Source: Niebla homalea (Eukaryota > Ascomycota > Lecanoromycetes > Lecanorales > Ramalinaceae). Taken from it: a DNA stretch of 64,000 nucleotides. Positions 24,449 to 37,830 of this stretch are shown here, piece by piece. How positions within the stretch are numbered: the stretch's first letter is position 1; each line of letters begins with the position of its first letter. The DNA is taken from contig JAHGAU010000001.1 of the NCBI GenBank assembly GCA_019925105.1, positions 744,001 through 808,000 of the forward strand, in the 5' to 3' direction. The position numbers and the translations under genes are program-made. The notes beneath the pieces are model-generated. The model saw nothing but the letters and a program-made list of their open reading frames with translations, was not told where the DNA came from and did not search any database.

Positions 24449-25066
24449 GAAATCTACAACGATCGGGAGGGGAGGTGACCCCAGTCCATTGAGTTGGAAG
24501 GATCAAGTTCGCATATCAGCTCGGAGACCTTGAGAACCAAAGCCTGCCAATAGCTCGCCAAGAGCTCGAAGTGGAAAACGCGATCGTCAGATAAGACGCG
24601 GTCAAGTCGATATGATGTGGGACTCTAGCAGTCGTTCTCGCACGCAAGAAATGGCGAGAATTGAGTGCCAGAAAGCTGCAGTTGATGTTGTGACAGGAAC
24701 TAGGGAGTTATCAGAAGATGATGACTAAGGCAGGAATACAATGTAGGACAAGAAGGAAGCTTTGAGGATATGCGAGATTGTCGACTGGAGAAAAGGAAAG
24801 AGTGAATGATGTCGGAAAAATTGATCCATCAAGCTCGTTTCGCTGCCTTTGCGGCTGCACTAGTCCAAATGAATCTTAGTGCAAGTCCACTAGGACCATG
24901 AAGCATTATTCTGTAAGACATGCATCTGTCACAACTTTTTACTCACTCGCACGCCTGCCTGAGTGGATGCGGGGAAGTCATGCTTCTGGGTAACGAGAGC
25001 CATGTTTGCTCAAAAGGATGCCGATCTCAGCAGAATGTTGAACGCTGTTGGAAGTAAAGTTCCAAC
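24449..25066. promoter_or_regulatory. Divergent intergenic region, Nab3-like and GGQ hydrolase
   Basis: About 620 bases shared by two divergent genes. No supported coding sequence. A frame from 24963 overlaps only the hydrolase leader. Confidence 0.45.
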
Positions 25067-25782
25067 ATGCTGCGAAGAATCTCTATCAAACCGCAAGGTT
25101 TCCAGCAGATCACTTCGCAGCATCCTTTCACCACGAGCCATCAGCTGCCAGGCCCACGACATTTAGATGCCGAGTCTGAAGAAGAGCATAGACAGGCGAG
25201 AGACTGGATGAGTGATGTTGATGTGAAGAAGATCACCCAAAACATGTGCGAGATCTCCTTCAGCCGCTCTTCTGGCCCAGGCGGGCAAAATGTCAACAAG
25301 TAGGTTTGCAAGACGCTAGAACACGGCTATCAAGCTCATGCGATGTAAGAGTGAATTCCAAAGCAACCCTCCGCCTTGATATCGGTCGCTTCCTTCCCAA
25401 AGTGCCCAAGCTCTTGCATGAATCCATCAAGTCCTCGAGATACTATGCCCACAATTCGAACTCACTGGTCATACAAGCCGACGCAAGTCGAAGTCAAGGC
25501 AACAACGTCATTCTTTGCTATAACCAATTACAACAGGCCTTGAAAGATGCTGCCAAGAACTCAGTCAAGGGCGAAACTTCGCAACGGCAAGTGGAGAGGG
25601 TGAAAAAATTGTACGTGACCTACTTCCGAATGACACATCCACGTTGCCTCGATTATGATCAGCTCGACTGACCTTGTGGGACCAGGCAAAAGCAGGGCAA
25701 TGAATCGCGTTTAAAATCGAAGAAAACTCATGCAAGTAAGAAGGCTGCTCGCAAGTCCGGTTCGAGCAAAGGGGATATCTGA
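25067..25782 (+). CDS. Mitochondrial GGQ peptidyl-tRNA hydrolase (RF-1 domain, Pth4/ICT1-like)
   Basis: Codon-independent release factor that rescues stalled mitoribosomes. Three exons (25067-25299, 25350-25610, 25686-25782) give 196 residues. The start MLRRISIKPQGF is basic and mitochondrial-like. The catalytic GGQ motif lies in SSGPGGQNVNK (about residues 72-78). After the first intron comes KVNSKATLRLDIGRFLPKVP, typical of the family. The C-terminal tail is Lys/Ser/Arg-rich (KSKKTHASKKAARKSG), as needed for insertion into the ribosomal mRNA channel. Intron 1 is 50 bases and splits the Lys codon of NVNK. The stop codon lies only five bases from the stop of Utp6 on the opposite strand. Confidence 0.93.
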
Positions 25783-25787
25783 TATGG

Positions 25788-27130
25788 TCATGTTATCGAG
25801 CACAATAGGCTACTCAAGCCTTTTGCTTCCAACTCTTCCAAACGGGCGGCAGATTCGGCATCTTCGAGCCTATCATGCTTGCATCGATGCCACAACGTCT
25901 TCAAAGTCATTTCAAGGGCCTTTCGAAGATCAATGTCCAGGTCTTGGCCTAGATACGGAAGCATCCAATCTATCAAGTGGTGTTCAAATGTTCGACCTGA
26001 CTTGAGCTCCGTCTGCGATCCCTCGCTTAGTTTCATTCTCGAAAGAGACCGGACAAATGCAGCGGGGAAATCCGCAGAATGAACTGAGATGCCAATGGTG
26101 GGTTCCTGTACAAATCGGACTGAAAGTGCGGGATATGATGAGCGAGACTCTGCTTGCGTTTGCTCCAGTACGAATTCAAGGATTGCATGCTGGCAAGGCA
26201 GCTCCACGAAGTCTGCAACCATATCGAAGAAAGTTAGGGCGAATGTCTCGGAGCCCAATTTCTTATATGCGGCGTCGAAAATTGCCATGGGTATGGCTCC
26301 CGATAGAGCAGGATTGGTGCTGAGCCTATCCAGGGGTTGTTGATCTGTTAATGGCTTGCTTTTCCCGAAGTCTACCTCCTCCGCCGTGATGGTCGGCAAC
26401 GCAATCACGTCGTCTTCTGACTCTTTTTCTTCGGCTGGAGAAGTCTCTGCTTCGGTTGGATCTGTCTGATGATCCAGGCCTAATATTTGCCTCCGCGCAA
26501 GAATTTTACCTATGTAGAGTAGCTCCAGCCTCGCATATTCCAGCCAAAGCTCGTGACTCATCTCGCAGAACCTCAAGCCTCTCTGCATGTAGCTTCGGGC
26601 CTCCAACATATCACCCCTCTCTTCCATCGTATAATTCGCTGCATAAATCCAGAGCTCCGGCTTTGTAGGATGCAGCCTCAGAATCCTGGTCATGATCTCT
26701 GCGACCTTCTTGCCAGATTTCTGGCTCCGCGCAAAGTTGACATATTGCATCCAAAGGCCCAAGTCACCTTGGAGCTTCTGGGTGGCTCGTTCTAGGATAA
26801 AGAAAATGCGGCGCTGGCCGGTGTAGATGGTGGCCTTGAGCCCGACCCGCTTCATTCGCCTGCGCCGGAGTGCGTCGAGGTTGGTTTCGTATTCCACATA
26901 GCGAGTGAAATCGGCGGCATGTGCGCCCCGTGCATTGACCTTGTGTTCGAATTCGTTACGCCGTCGAGCGATTGAGCCTATCTCTTTCTTCGACAAGATT
27001 AGCGTACGATTTGTGGACAGCCCGCGCAGTGTCTGCCCACTTTGCTAAAGATCTTTTTGCGTTCAAGCTCTTGAAGCTCTGGTACAGATTGCTCAAGGTA
27101 GAACCGGGCTTTGTCAGTAGTCGTCGACAT
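25788..27130 (-). CDS. UTP6: U3 snoRNP-associated protein Utp6
   Basis: Component of the small-subunit processome (UTP-B) needed for 18S rRNA maturation. Two exons (27130-27041, 26987-25788) give 429 residues. Exon 1 supplies the hallmark start MSTTTDKARFYLEQSVPELQ and ends ERKKIFSK. Exon 2 continues KEIGSIARRRNEFEHKVNARG. HAT (half-a-TPR) repeats follow, for example FTRYVEYETNLDALRRRR and LGLWMQYVNFARSQKSGKK, then KPELWIYAANYTMEERGD and MSHELWLEYARLELLYIGKI. The 53-base intron has a GTGGGC donor, a GCTAATC branch-like site and a CGAAG acceptor. The C-terminal part is less conserved. Confidence 0.93.
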
Positions 27131-27602
27131 CGCTCAGTCTCGGAGGCAGATTAAGTAGGTTTTTGAGGGTATGATTTTCAGCCGAAGCGTGATAAGCTGG
27201 TCGATATCAGAGTTCAATCTTGAACCCAAGGCTCCACACACGGCTGGCGCCTACCGCGCCAATAGGGTTAGACGCCATACATCAATGCATGCGTCAATGG
27301 CGTCCACCAGTCCACCTGCGGCATACGCCCTACGCCCTACGATCTGCGATCCGGGAGCTACAGCCAGACTTGGATCTCACAATAATAATATTGATGATCG
27401 TTGGTGAGCTGACTGAAGAAGACGTCAAGACATAGGTTGATTTACCCGTACATTTGTCAACAATCAATGAGCTATCAGTATCACTGTTGGGTATCTACCT
27501 CTATTACTCCAAGCGCCTCACTGATAGATTGTCGTCATATGAGCACCAAAGGCAACCTGAAACGCACACTCGAGAACCTACTTGGTACAGAGCTGCAATC
27601 GC
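27131..27602. other. Intergenic between Utp6 and Atg26
   Basis: About 470 bases forming the Utp6 promoter side and the Atg26 3' flank. No supported gene. Confidence 0.5.
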
Positions 27603-30600
27603 TCAGGCGCCCAAGTCCAGACTCATCTTTCTGCCCTTCCGCTTTTGCAAGCTCCCCTTTTCCCATGGTGGCTCCCAGTCACGAATGCGTCGGGTCATTT
27701 CGGGATCGCTTTCGTCACCGATGAATGTCCAGCTTTCCTCTTCCTCGGCGCCGCCATCTCCTTGCTTGGCGAGGCTTCTTTGATGCTTGATCAATGTTTT
27801 GGCGTATTCTAGATCCCGGTAGATCGTCTGGATCGCTGTGCCAACCCCGTCTTCTTTCCTGATCTGTTCTCCAAGAACGCGAGCTTTGATGATCATTCGC
27901 TGGCTGTGGGTAGCTTCCCAGAGTGCGCGCGAAAATATCGAGACGTTCAACTTTCTCATGCAGACTCCAACACCCAGATCTTCGATGCGGGAGCCGAAGA
28001 AGAATTGATCGCCAAAGAACGGCTTCACAATGGTCGGAAGACCCGCACGAAGGCTTGCGCCTGTGGTTCCCGCCCCTCCGTGATGCGCTGCTGCGTCTAT
28101 CTGCTGGAATAGCCAGTCATGGGGTGCCGATTTGATCTGGAGAATCTCGGGAGGCAAGGGAATCTCGGAGACGTTGGCGTCCTGCCCGCCAAGGCGATCG
28201 GACCAGCCTTTGGAGAGAATGGCGCGAACGTCTGCTTTGATTACTGAGTCAACGACGGTCTTGGTCAGGGCGGCTGGATCCGACACCACGATTGATCCGA
28301 AACCGATGTAGACGATCTTTTTCTCGTCATACCGCGCTCGGGCGATGAACTCAGTGAGATCCTGCGGCGGAGTCCAATCCTTTGCTTCGTCCAGAAACCA
28401 GTATCCCGTGACCCGTATCCAATCACTGTAATCCAGAGGTGGGACCACTACTGAAGGGCTGAAGTTGTAAAGGAAAGGGACTTTGTTAGGCTGAAGCTTG
28501 TCCAAGCTCGTGCTTCGGAGGCCTAATTCTTTTTTGCGCCAACGATTGACTTGGCCGGCTATGGCTTTCCAGAACACATTGTCAAACATGACATACGTGA
28601 TGTAGTTGTACGCTCCTCCCATCTTGTGCTCGGGCACAGCGAAGGCGTGAGGGTAAGCCCTAGTGCGAGTCCATGGCATTGTGAATGCTCGAAAATATGG
28701 CACCCCGAGTGCTTCGGCAATGTGTATGCCCGCCATGGCACTTGGGCTTTCTATCAGCAGGTCTGTGTTTTGACAAGCCTTCCATGCCGAAGTGAGGAGT
28801 TCATCAATCCACCCTCGAAATTTGGCGGAGGCTTCCTTCAAGAAGGAATACGTAAACATGCCGTTTTCCACACAAATGCGCATCAGCTCAGCTGGGTCAC
28901 CATCTACTGGGGCGAAGTCGATACCATGTTTCCGGACCCATGATTCGAATTCAATGTGCGTTGCAATCTTTGGCTTATGGCCTTCGGCCAACAAACCCTT
29001 GCATAGCGCAATGTATGGCTGTACATCGCCGCGAGATCCTATTGTAAGGCAAGTCACTCGTAGAGATTCTGTAGGCTTAAAGTTGAGTATTGAGACACGA
29101 GGGTCATCGAACAGGATAGGTGGCGCCTCTCCAGGATGTGGAGCATCCTCTGCCGATCTAGGGAGCCTCACTTCGTGTTCGTTGTAGCCATTTCGCCGTG
29201 CCTCCTGCAACATCATATGCTCGGCTTTGGCTACCTCGGCTTCGTCCCCATCTCCAAGATCTGGCGATCCTGTATCATCAAGATATCTGCTCGATTCAAG
29301 GTTCTCAAGGAGCGTGATTGTGCAGTCATCCCGAACCTCGTGCTGGCTAAATTCAAAGAAGATTTCTTCGTGTCCACGGATGACAATTACAAGGCCAGAG
29401 TAGCCAAATCGAAACCCTTTTTCTTTGTCAACGTTCTCAATGTCCTTGAGCGGCAGGACCAATCTAGTTCTGGTTCCTGGAAGGAGGCTCCGAAAACAAA
29501 AGTTTTTATTGCTGACGTAGATCTTACCATAGAGAGGTAAGACCCGATGCAAGTGACCGAAAAATGTGGCCTGCAATCTCTCGGACGGTGGCAAAGCGAA
29601 ATGTGCCCTGAATCGATCCCCGTAGCCTGCTTCGCCCCCTTCATCATCCATGTCTTCAAATCCCTCCTGAGGAACGGATCCTTGGCCATGAGTGTAATGC
29701 TTGTGACCACCAGCCCACATTCCCGAGACTTTCTCTACATAGCCCATTGACTCTGTGGCTAGCATACTGCTCATCTTCTTTGATCTTGTCCTGAGAAAGC
29801 CCGCAAATCCTGCCGCCTTTTGTAGGGGATATCCTCCAGCTTTTACGAGTTGATTCAATGTGGGCGACCGCGGCTGAGATGGTCGACCCTTCCGGAGGCT
29901 CGAGTGCTCATTATCTTCGGACAATCTTTGCTCGACTTGCGGTCTTACCGGTCGTCGTTTTTGAATATGATTATCTCGTTCTTCGCTAATTTCCGCTTGC
30001 TGAGGAGCTCTATTCTCACCATCCTTTGTCGATTCTTGCGCGGAAAGCGGCACATTTGACGGAGGCTGAAAGACCTCGCTTCGTTGAAGAATCCGGCTCC
30101 CAGAAGCCTGTGAAGCTGGCGTATCATTGCTTCCCATGTCTGGAACAGATGACTCGGTCCCCTGATCAACTGATTGCACGAACGAACTTGTTGAAGCCTG
30201 AGGGGCGACTAGTGATGAATTATTTGGTCCTCCATTAGCTCCTAGCTGTGTCCTGCTGGCGCTCACGCTTCTTCTATCCTTGTCGAAACTTGATCGGCCG
30301 AAGTCCCTTCTTGACAATTCGAAGCTCTTCCTGTTAATGTCCACGCTTTTGCGGGCAAGATCTAGACTATTGCTAGCCCATTCCCCACTGGGCCTGGGAG
30401 CTGACTGACCGCCAGCCATAAGCGATGCTGGCATTAGAGTGGCCCTTACTTGGTCACGCAAGACCGGGGTTCCGGGGTCAATAGGGCTATCGTTCCGAAA
30501 TGCGCTAGATGCTCTGCTTTGCGGCTTCTGGGATGGGTCACGAGACCGTGCGTTGTCAGTCGTTGGGGAAGCGGTCAAGAGATTGGGCTTGATCGACTGT

Positions 30601-32082
30601 GCTGTTGATCCATCGATCATCGTCCGCAGCATTTCGAACGCGTCTTTTCCAAAACTGAAGAAGGAGAAAAAGTACTAGACGCATTAGCTTGGACCTTGAT
30701 GATTTGACCTGGTCTCATACCTCATCAATCGCATATGTTTCATCACTATCAACGATGCGTATCTTAAAAGTCTCAGCAAAGTCAATGACCGGGCTCATTT
30801 CGATGTCGATAGCATTCTCGATTGGTAGGGAGATCTTGACGCTGTCTCCGTCGTTGTGGGACCTGAAGATGACCTTTTGCAAAGTTTTGACCCATTCTTT
30901 AGCACTAGCGATACTATCGGCCTTGAAATAGTAAGTCCGTTGATGGGTGACCACAGAGAATTCTTTGGCGTCTCGCGACTTATCTTTGTGATCAGTGAGA
31001 GCTGCGGAGATGCCATATCGTAGATCGATGTTACCACTGGGAAAATAGAGGTCGGACTGATCAGTATAGTAGGACAGCACGTCTCCCTTAAGTGCAAACC
31101 AATAGCGTCTATACTTGGGATTCTGGCGCCCCTTCTTGGAGAGATGGCCGGATTTGATGACTACGTTCTATTCAAGCCTGAGTACGGATTGGTCGACCAG
31201 GGGTTGAGGAATGCAGCTTACAGATTTCTTGGGCAGATAAGCGTAGAAGCAGATGTGGTTCCGAGTAATGTACATGTACCCCTGGAGCAGTACGCTTTGT
31301 AGAAGCCAACATGGATACTCTTTGGACTAGTCAGCTTCCAGAATGCACAAAGATGTACATCTGCACCCACCAGAGATTACTTCCTCCGAATTATCAAACC
31401 CGAATATATCCTTCAACCGAAGGACGAGTGACGTTGGACTCTGGTCAACGTCTGTTTGTTGATGTTTAGGCATATCTTCGTCCGGCCCCTCAGCCAGCAG
31501 AGTGGATGGGCTAAGTTCAGCTTGGGCTTCTAGCATTTTGCTCATGACAGGAGCGTCTCGGGGGGTGAGATTCTGCTGGCTCTTCCGGGAGCTAGAAGCG
31601 TCCAATGCTGATGGTAGGATGATACTTTGAGACATGTAATCCTTGTCTTGTACAGTGATCATGTCGAGACGAAGGGCCGGGGGACAACCTCGCGTTCCTA
31701 TCGACTCATCATCCCCCCCCTTTGGCTCAGGCATTGAACCAGGCTGCATTTGAGCTCCTCCCTGCTGCGCCAAAGGAAGCTGAGGGGATAAGAGGTCTTT
31801 TGTTTCTCTAACGGCGGCAGACTGCTCTTCTTCCTCGCTCTCGCTACTACCCTCATCGAAGCGGGCGTGAAAGTCGACTTTGGAGCCTGCGGCAGCGATC
31901 ATTGAAAAGACGGATTGATTCATATATTGAGCCGGTCGACCACGAGTTGCAGTAACATCTTCCTGGACATCTTCTCCCATCTTGAGTCTTTCAGGGTATT
32001 GTACTGATGAGGCTCGGAATGGCTTTCTCCTCTTCGTCAACTTTCTTGCCGGTCGGGGCGAAGGTTCTGCTTCGGAAGCCAT
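27603..32082 (-). CDS. ATG26: Sterol 3-beta-glucosyltransferase (UDP-glucose:sterol), Atg26/Ugt51
   Basis: Transfers glucose from UDP-glucose to ergosterol. In some fungi it is also needed for pexophagy. Four exons (32082-31371, 31319-31222, 31167-30721, 30674-27603) give 1442 residues. Domains in order: a disordered N-terminus; a first GRAM domain (about 228-270, [20 protein letters not shown]); a PH domain (about 272-375, [20 protein letters not shown]); a long Ser-rich linker; a second GRAM (about 770-860, [20 protein letters not shown]); and a GT1-type glucosyltransferase (about 955-1380). The last has [28 protein letters not shown] and the donor-binding [18 protein letters not shown]. 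Exon joins SEYPCW, KKS|NVV and AIDE|YFF restore conserved blocks. The frame is open upstream to 32145, but MASEAEPS at 32082 looks the natural start. Confidence 0.96.
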
Positions 32083-32947
32083 GTCGACAGCCTTGGGCAA
32101 TATTTTATGCCTCACAAGAGAGGGTGAGATCAAGTCAGATCGCACATTTCAGACATTTGGCGTCGAAGTGCCTAAGGAGCCAGCTGATGCATGATAAGGT
32201 TTTCCGAGTAGGCAGCGACCAGCATTTCGCTCAAAGGGGAATGGTATTGGAGTACAGGCTGGACCCTCTGACGAAGAGTCATTCTAGGCGTCTGTGCTGA
32301 ATGTCTGTGTCTTGTCGCCAACAGGGATGTTCTATCTCTGGCTTGTTGAATTCAGTGTATGCAGGTAAGGTACGAGCTGCATTTATTGATGGACGGTAGG
32401 TAGGTAGACTGTAGCGGCGGAGCTTAAGCTTAAAAGGCCAGGCTCACCTAGGGGGTGGTTGCGCCCGCTGTCACGACCCCACCAGGCCACCAGCCCCTAA
32501 AGGCATGGAAGAAGAGGCCGGGGAACTGCAGCTGGAAGCATTCCTGAGCTCGGAGCAGTGCGGAGCAACAAGGGTGGCTTGGTCATGACCAGTCGTGAGT
32601 TGTCAGATAAATCCTGCAGAAATGCAAGGTCCACATTTGGCTAGATCTACAATGGCTTGGAGCAGAATGGGAAAGTCGGGTGATTCTCGAAGAACGATTT
32701 CATTGTGGAGGGCACCGGCGTAGATACGATACACCAGATGTGCAGACTGAAGGAAACGGAAAAATCCCTTTGACCCGTCTCATTTAATGCTTGTCCAATA
32801 TACTGTACATCCTTTGCGATCCAATTTGATTGTCAGACTTGTGTTGGTTCGATAGCTCATGGCTTGTTTAAAGCAGCCGCATGGAAAACATGTGAGCTAT
32901 TCTTGCTGGTGCTTGAGCTTCTTATTGAGCAATACACAAGGGCCCAA
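32083..32947. other. Intergenic, Atg26 promoter side and Pep4 3' flank
   Basis: About 865 bases. A small GGTAGGTAGGTAG repeat lies near 32394-32407. No supported gene is seen. Confidence 0.5.
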
Positions 32948-34271
<1,324 letters not shown>

Positions 34272-34621
34272 GATTGAATAGAGATACCTGATGTGAGCTA
34301 CTGGATTGAAAATATGTCCTTCTCTATTTAGGGCGGCTGTAATGTGATGAGAAGAGAGTGATCAATCACTGGGATGGAGATCAGAAGAGGGTGGCTGGTC
34401 ATGCAACAAGCCGGTCATCATCATCTATTGCCGCCTGAAAAGGCGCTAACCCCGGAATCGCCAAAGGGTGGTCGACCGATCACAGACCCAATTCGCAGAG
34501 CAATCAGCGAATAATATGAGTCGATCTTCAATTCACATCAAGAGCCTGATTGTATCAAAGACGCCATGGCTCTCTATTTTTCATCACTATGGTACATGCG
34601 CTATGGATGCTATGGATAGTA
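34272..34621. other. Intergenic, Pep4 promoter side and Rpt3 3' flank
   Basis: 350 bases. No gene is recognised. Confidence 0.5.
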
Positions 34622-36090
34622 TCATTTGTAGAAGTCGAACTTGACGTCACTAGACTCCCCTTTCACTTGGCTCGAGTAGGCATCTTCCAGGTCAGACTGG
34701 ATGATATTGTACCTGTTCTTCCGCACAGCTCGGAGACCCGCCTCTTGCATTATTGCAGCAATGATAGCACCGGATAATGGATCGTTCCGAATGATCAGTG
34801 AATCCAGATCGACTTCAGGGGACAGTGACATCTTTGAAGCAATCGTCGTGAAAATGAGGCGCCGCTCCCTACGATCACGTAGTGACGGGAACTCAATCTT
34901 TCGATCGAGACGACCCGGCCGCAACAAGGCAGGATCCAGTGTGTCAGCTCGATTGGTAGCCATGATGACCTTCACGTTGCTGGTCTGATCAAATCCATCC
35001 ATCTGATTGAGCAGCTCAAGTAGAATACGCTGTACTTCTCGGTCTGCGCCAGTCTGGGCGTCAAATCGTTTGGTGGCGATTGCATCAATCTCATCAATGA
35101 AGATGATAGCCGGCGAGTTCTCTCGAGCCATCCTGAAGACATCCCGGACCATGCGAGGCCCTTCGCCGAGGTACTTTTGCACAAATTCGGATCCAACGAC
35201 CCGGATGAAGTTTGCTGTGGTGCTATTCGCCACGGCTTTGACAAGCATCGTTTTTCCCGTTCCCGGAGGTCCATAGAGAAGTACGCCACGCGGAGGGTCA
35301 ATGCCTGTAACCCATGAGCATATCAAGGCCCGCGTCAGAGCTCCAGTGAGACTAACCTATCTGCTTGTAGAGATCAAATTGTGTCAAAGGGAGTTCAACA
35401 GCTTCCCTGATCTCTTGTTTCTGCATATCAAGTCCCCCCACATCTGCATATGTGACATCGGGTTTCTCATGAGCGCCGAGCATAGCTATGGAGGAGTCGG
35501 CCTCCGGCGGAAGAATGTCGACGAGGGAGTTGGAATGACGATGGAGAGCCACGGAGGATGAGGCTTTGAGCTTTTCGCGATCAAGGGTAGAGAGGATGCG
35601 GACGACGTAATTTGAGCCTGTGGATGACTGGACAATGCCAGTGCTTCTCGTTGTCAGCGTTGCGCTACAGTCGCAGGAGGCGGGGACTCAGTACTTCTGG
35701 TCGATTGCCTCCATGAATTGTCCTATCACCAGGGGCACACTTTGTATTCGCTTGATTTCTTCCTGTGCCCTGACGAGCTCCCGTTTGAGACTCCTGTCTG
35801 AGACTTAGGAACAACCCTGAAGGGGTAAGCTGGATCATGGTTACCTTTGCTCATCCTTGATGTACTCTTCTTGCAGATTGATGTACCTAATCGAGATTCA
35901 GCCAGTGCACTTCATCAGGTCATGATCACGGTCAGTACTCCAGATGCCTCTGCAACTTTTTGAGGGTGGAATATTCATCGCTATCGTCGTGGCCAATGCC
36001 GTCAATGTCGATGCTGGGAATGTTGGACGGCGAATGTTTCTTATGGGGAGGCTGAATGTTGACCGGCTTTTCGATAAGAACGTCACCCAT
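34622..36090 (-). CDS. RPT3: 26S proteasome regulatory ATPase subunit Rpt3
   Basis: AAA ATPase of the 19S base that unfolds substrates. Five exons (36090-35939, 35886-35845, 35793-35695, 35643-35357, 35304-34622) give 420 residues. The start [18 protein letters not shown] is followed by an acidic stretch and a coiled coil ([20 protein letters not shown]). The OB region contains [20 protein letters not shown]. The AAA module has Walker A GPPGTGKT (about residues 204-211), Walker [11 protein letters not shown], sensor 1 [20 protein letters not shown] and the Rpt3-specific [19 protein letters not shown]. It ends FDFYK, fitting the HbYX gate-opening motif. Exon 2 is only 42 bases, and its boundaries split Glu and Arg codons. 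All splice joins match the conserved family sequence. Confidence 0.96.
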
Positions 36091-37830
36091 ATTTTGGAGG
36101 TAGAAAAGTGGAAACCTTTGGTTATAGAAAGTCCTACGGGCCTACCACGAATATGGACGAAGCAGTGAGGAGGATAACTGACCAAATCACGGTCTTGGCA
36201 TTTTGATTACATAAGGCATATTGTTGTGACGGGATATCCTGCCTAACAAACAGAAGCTATCGGCTCATTCACTACCGATGAGGAACAACCACTAGTATTG
36301 GGACACTACTTCCGTGCAACGAATCAATCCAGTCTGTCCTCTGGAGACAGCACCGTGTCATTACTATTCTGGATACATAAGCACTCGGGGTGCACAAGCC
36401 GCTCGCTTTGGATTCGGGGTACTTCTGCAAAGCCACAGTCCTTGCCCGAACCTCATGATCCAGGATGCCAACCAGAAGACCCACAAAGAAGATACGCATC
36501 AACTGTCAGCATGAGTCAAGGCAAAGGGATCACTCGGCTGCAAGAAATCGCAGATTATTGACAGGTTTCCTAGGATGAAAACTCGGGGAAAATCCTCTCG
36601 GACGATGATTGGTTTCCCAATCATCCAACCTGCCATCTGAAGAGTAGGGAACGCGCCGAGGATTTGCGTTGTTCCTTCTTCTTACACATGACTACCCCTG
36701 TTCCCATCACACTGTACCCTGGCATGAGATTTGCGCTACTTGCAAACGTCCAGCTTTTCAGAAGTGATCAGAATTTATACAAGACGAGCATGTCCAGGAT
36801 TGTAAGGCAAGTAGTTGGTCGTAGAAGCGAGAGCCAGTGGATGGCTTGGATGGGTCATGGCCAATTGGCCACCAGGGCGGTAGTGAATTGCTCTACTAGT
36901 CGGAATAGGGTTAGCGACTGTAGGATGGTCGCGTAATCTCTTAATCTCTCCTCTGCTTTCATCCATACGAGACTAACGATTGACGCGGCCCCTCACGCAA
37001 GGTTATCGTTTGACCGTTTGAATCAAGATCAAGCAAATAATAATCGGGAGCAAGAGGCTGAGAGGGGCAATATCAAACAAAACAAAGGTATGTACTCGCT
37101 TCCATAATAATTCTTGTCGCGCGTCTGGCTCGACTCAAGCCTCCCCGTGCCATTCCCCAGCCCTTTCCATCAGCAGATCAGCTGCTTGTGCGACCGTGTC
37201 TCCGCATCTCCAGAAGGAAGCCGGTCATCGCCCATCGCCCAACGTCCATCGCCCATCGCCCATTCCCCATCGCCCATCCCCCATCAGCGACCCAGCAATC
37301 GACTACCGCTCACATCTCGTCTACCGACCTTGCCACCCTCAAGCTCCTTTTACCTATCCTGTTCATCCATCCCGTTGGGAGACCCGATGCGATCGCCTGC
37401 CTGGTCTCATCCACCAGGCGCAAACCTTTCCTGCTGCCATCGAATCATCGAAGTCGCCACCCAACATTCGCTTTGATTTGGTTGCTGACTCTCACGATGA
37501 ATAGTTTGCCTGAATCCGGGCTGGCTCGCTGTCCAACGGAGCTTCAAGATTCAGAGGAGGCTGCCACTCCACTATTACTGGTGAGTCTCGACTCCACGCT
37601 GACGTCCCTCTCATTCTACCAACTGTGCCTCTCATTCCCATAACAAATCCGTGGAGCACCACCCCTTCTCACTGCGCGGTCACCAAGAAGCCGCTGTCAA
37701 GCGCCCCCCTTTTCAGTCTCAATGAGGCTCGCTTCTTGTTCCGTCTTCACCCGAGCGAGGGTAGATGGAAGGAAAGATCGCCTGCTAACGAGAACATGGC
37801 TCAGATGGGTGACTGGCGCGCGACATCGAC
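36091..37830. promoter_or_regulatory. Long divergent intergenic region, Rpt3 and Swi1
   Basis: 1.74 kb without a supported gene. It must hold the Rpt3 and Swi1 promoters. The right part (about 37080-37830) is C-rich and probably the long Swi1 leader. A GGTATG donor-like site at 37086 could mark a leader intron, which cannot be confirmed here. I did not find a PACE (GGTGGCAAA) box near Rpt3. Confidence 0.4.
37228..37286 (+). repeat. CCCATCG-type tandem repeat in the Swi1 leader
   Basis: Eight or so imperfect copies of GCCCATCG / CCCCATC in a row, within the presumed Swi1 5' leader. All frames reading through it give low-complexity Pro/Ile/Ser or His/Arg sequence. Confidence 0.8.
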
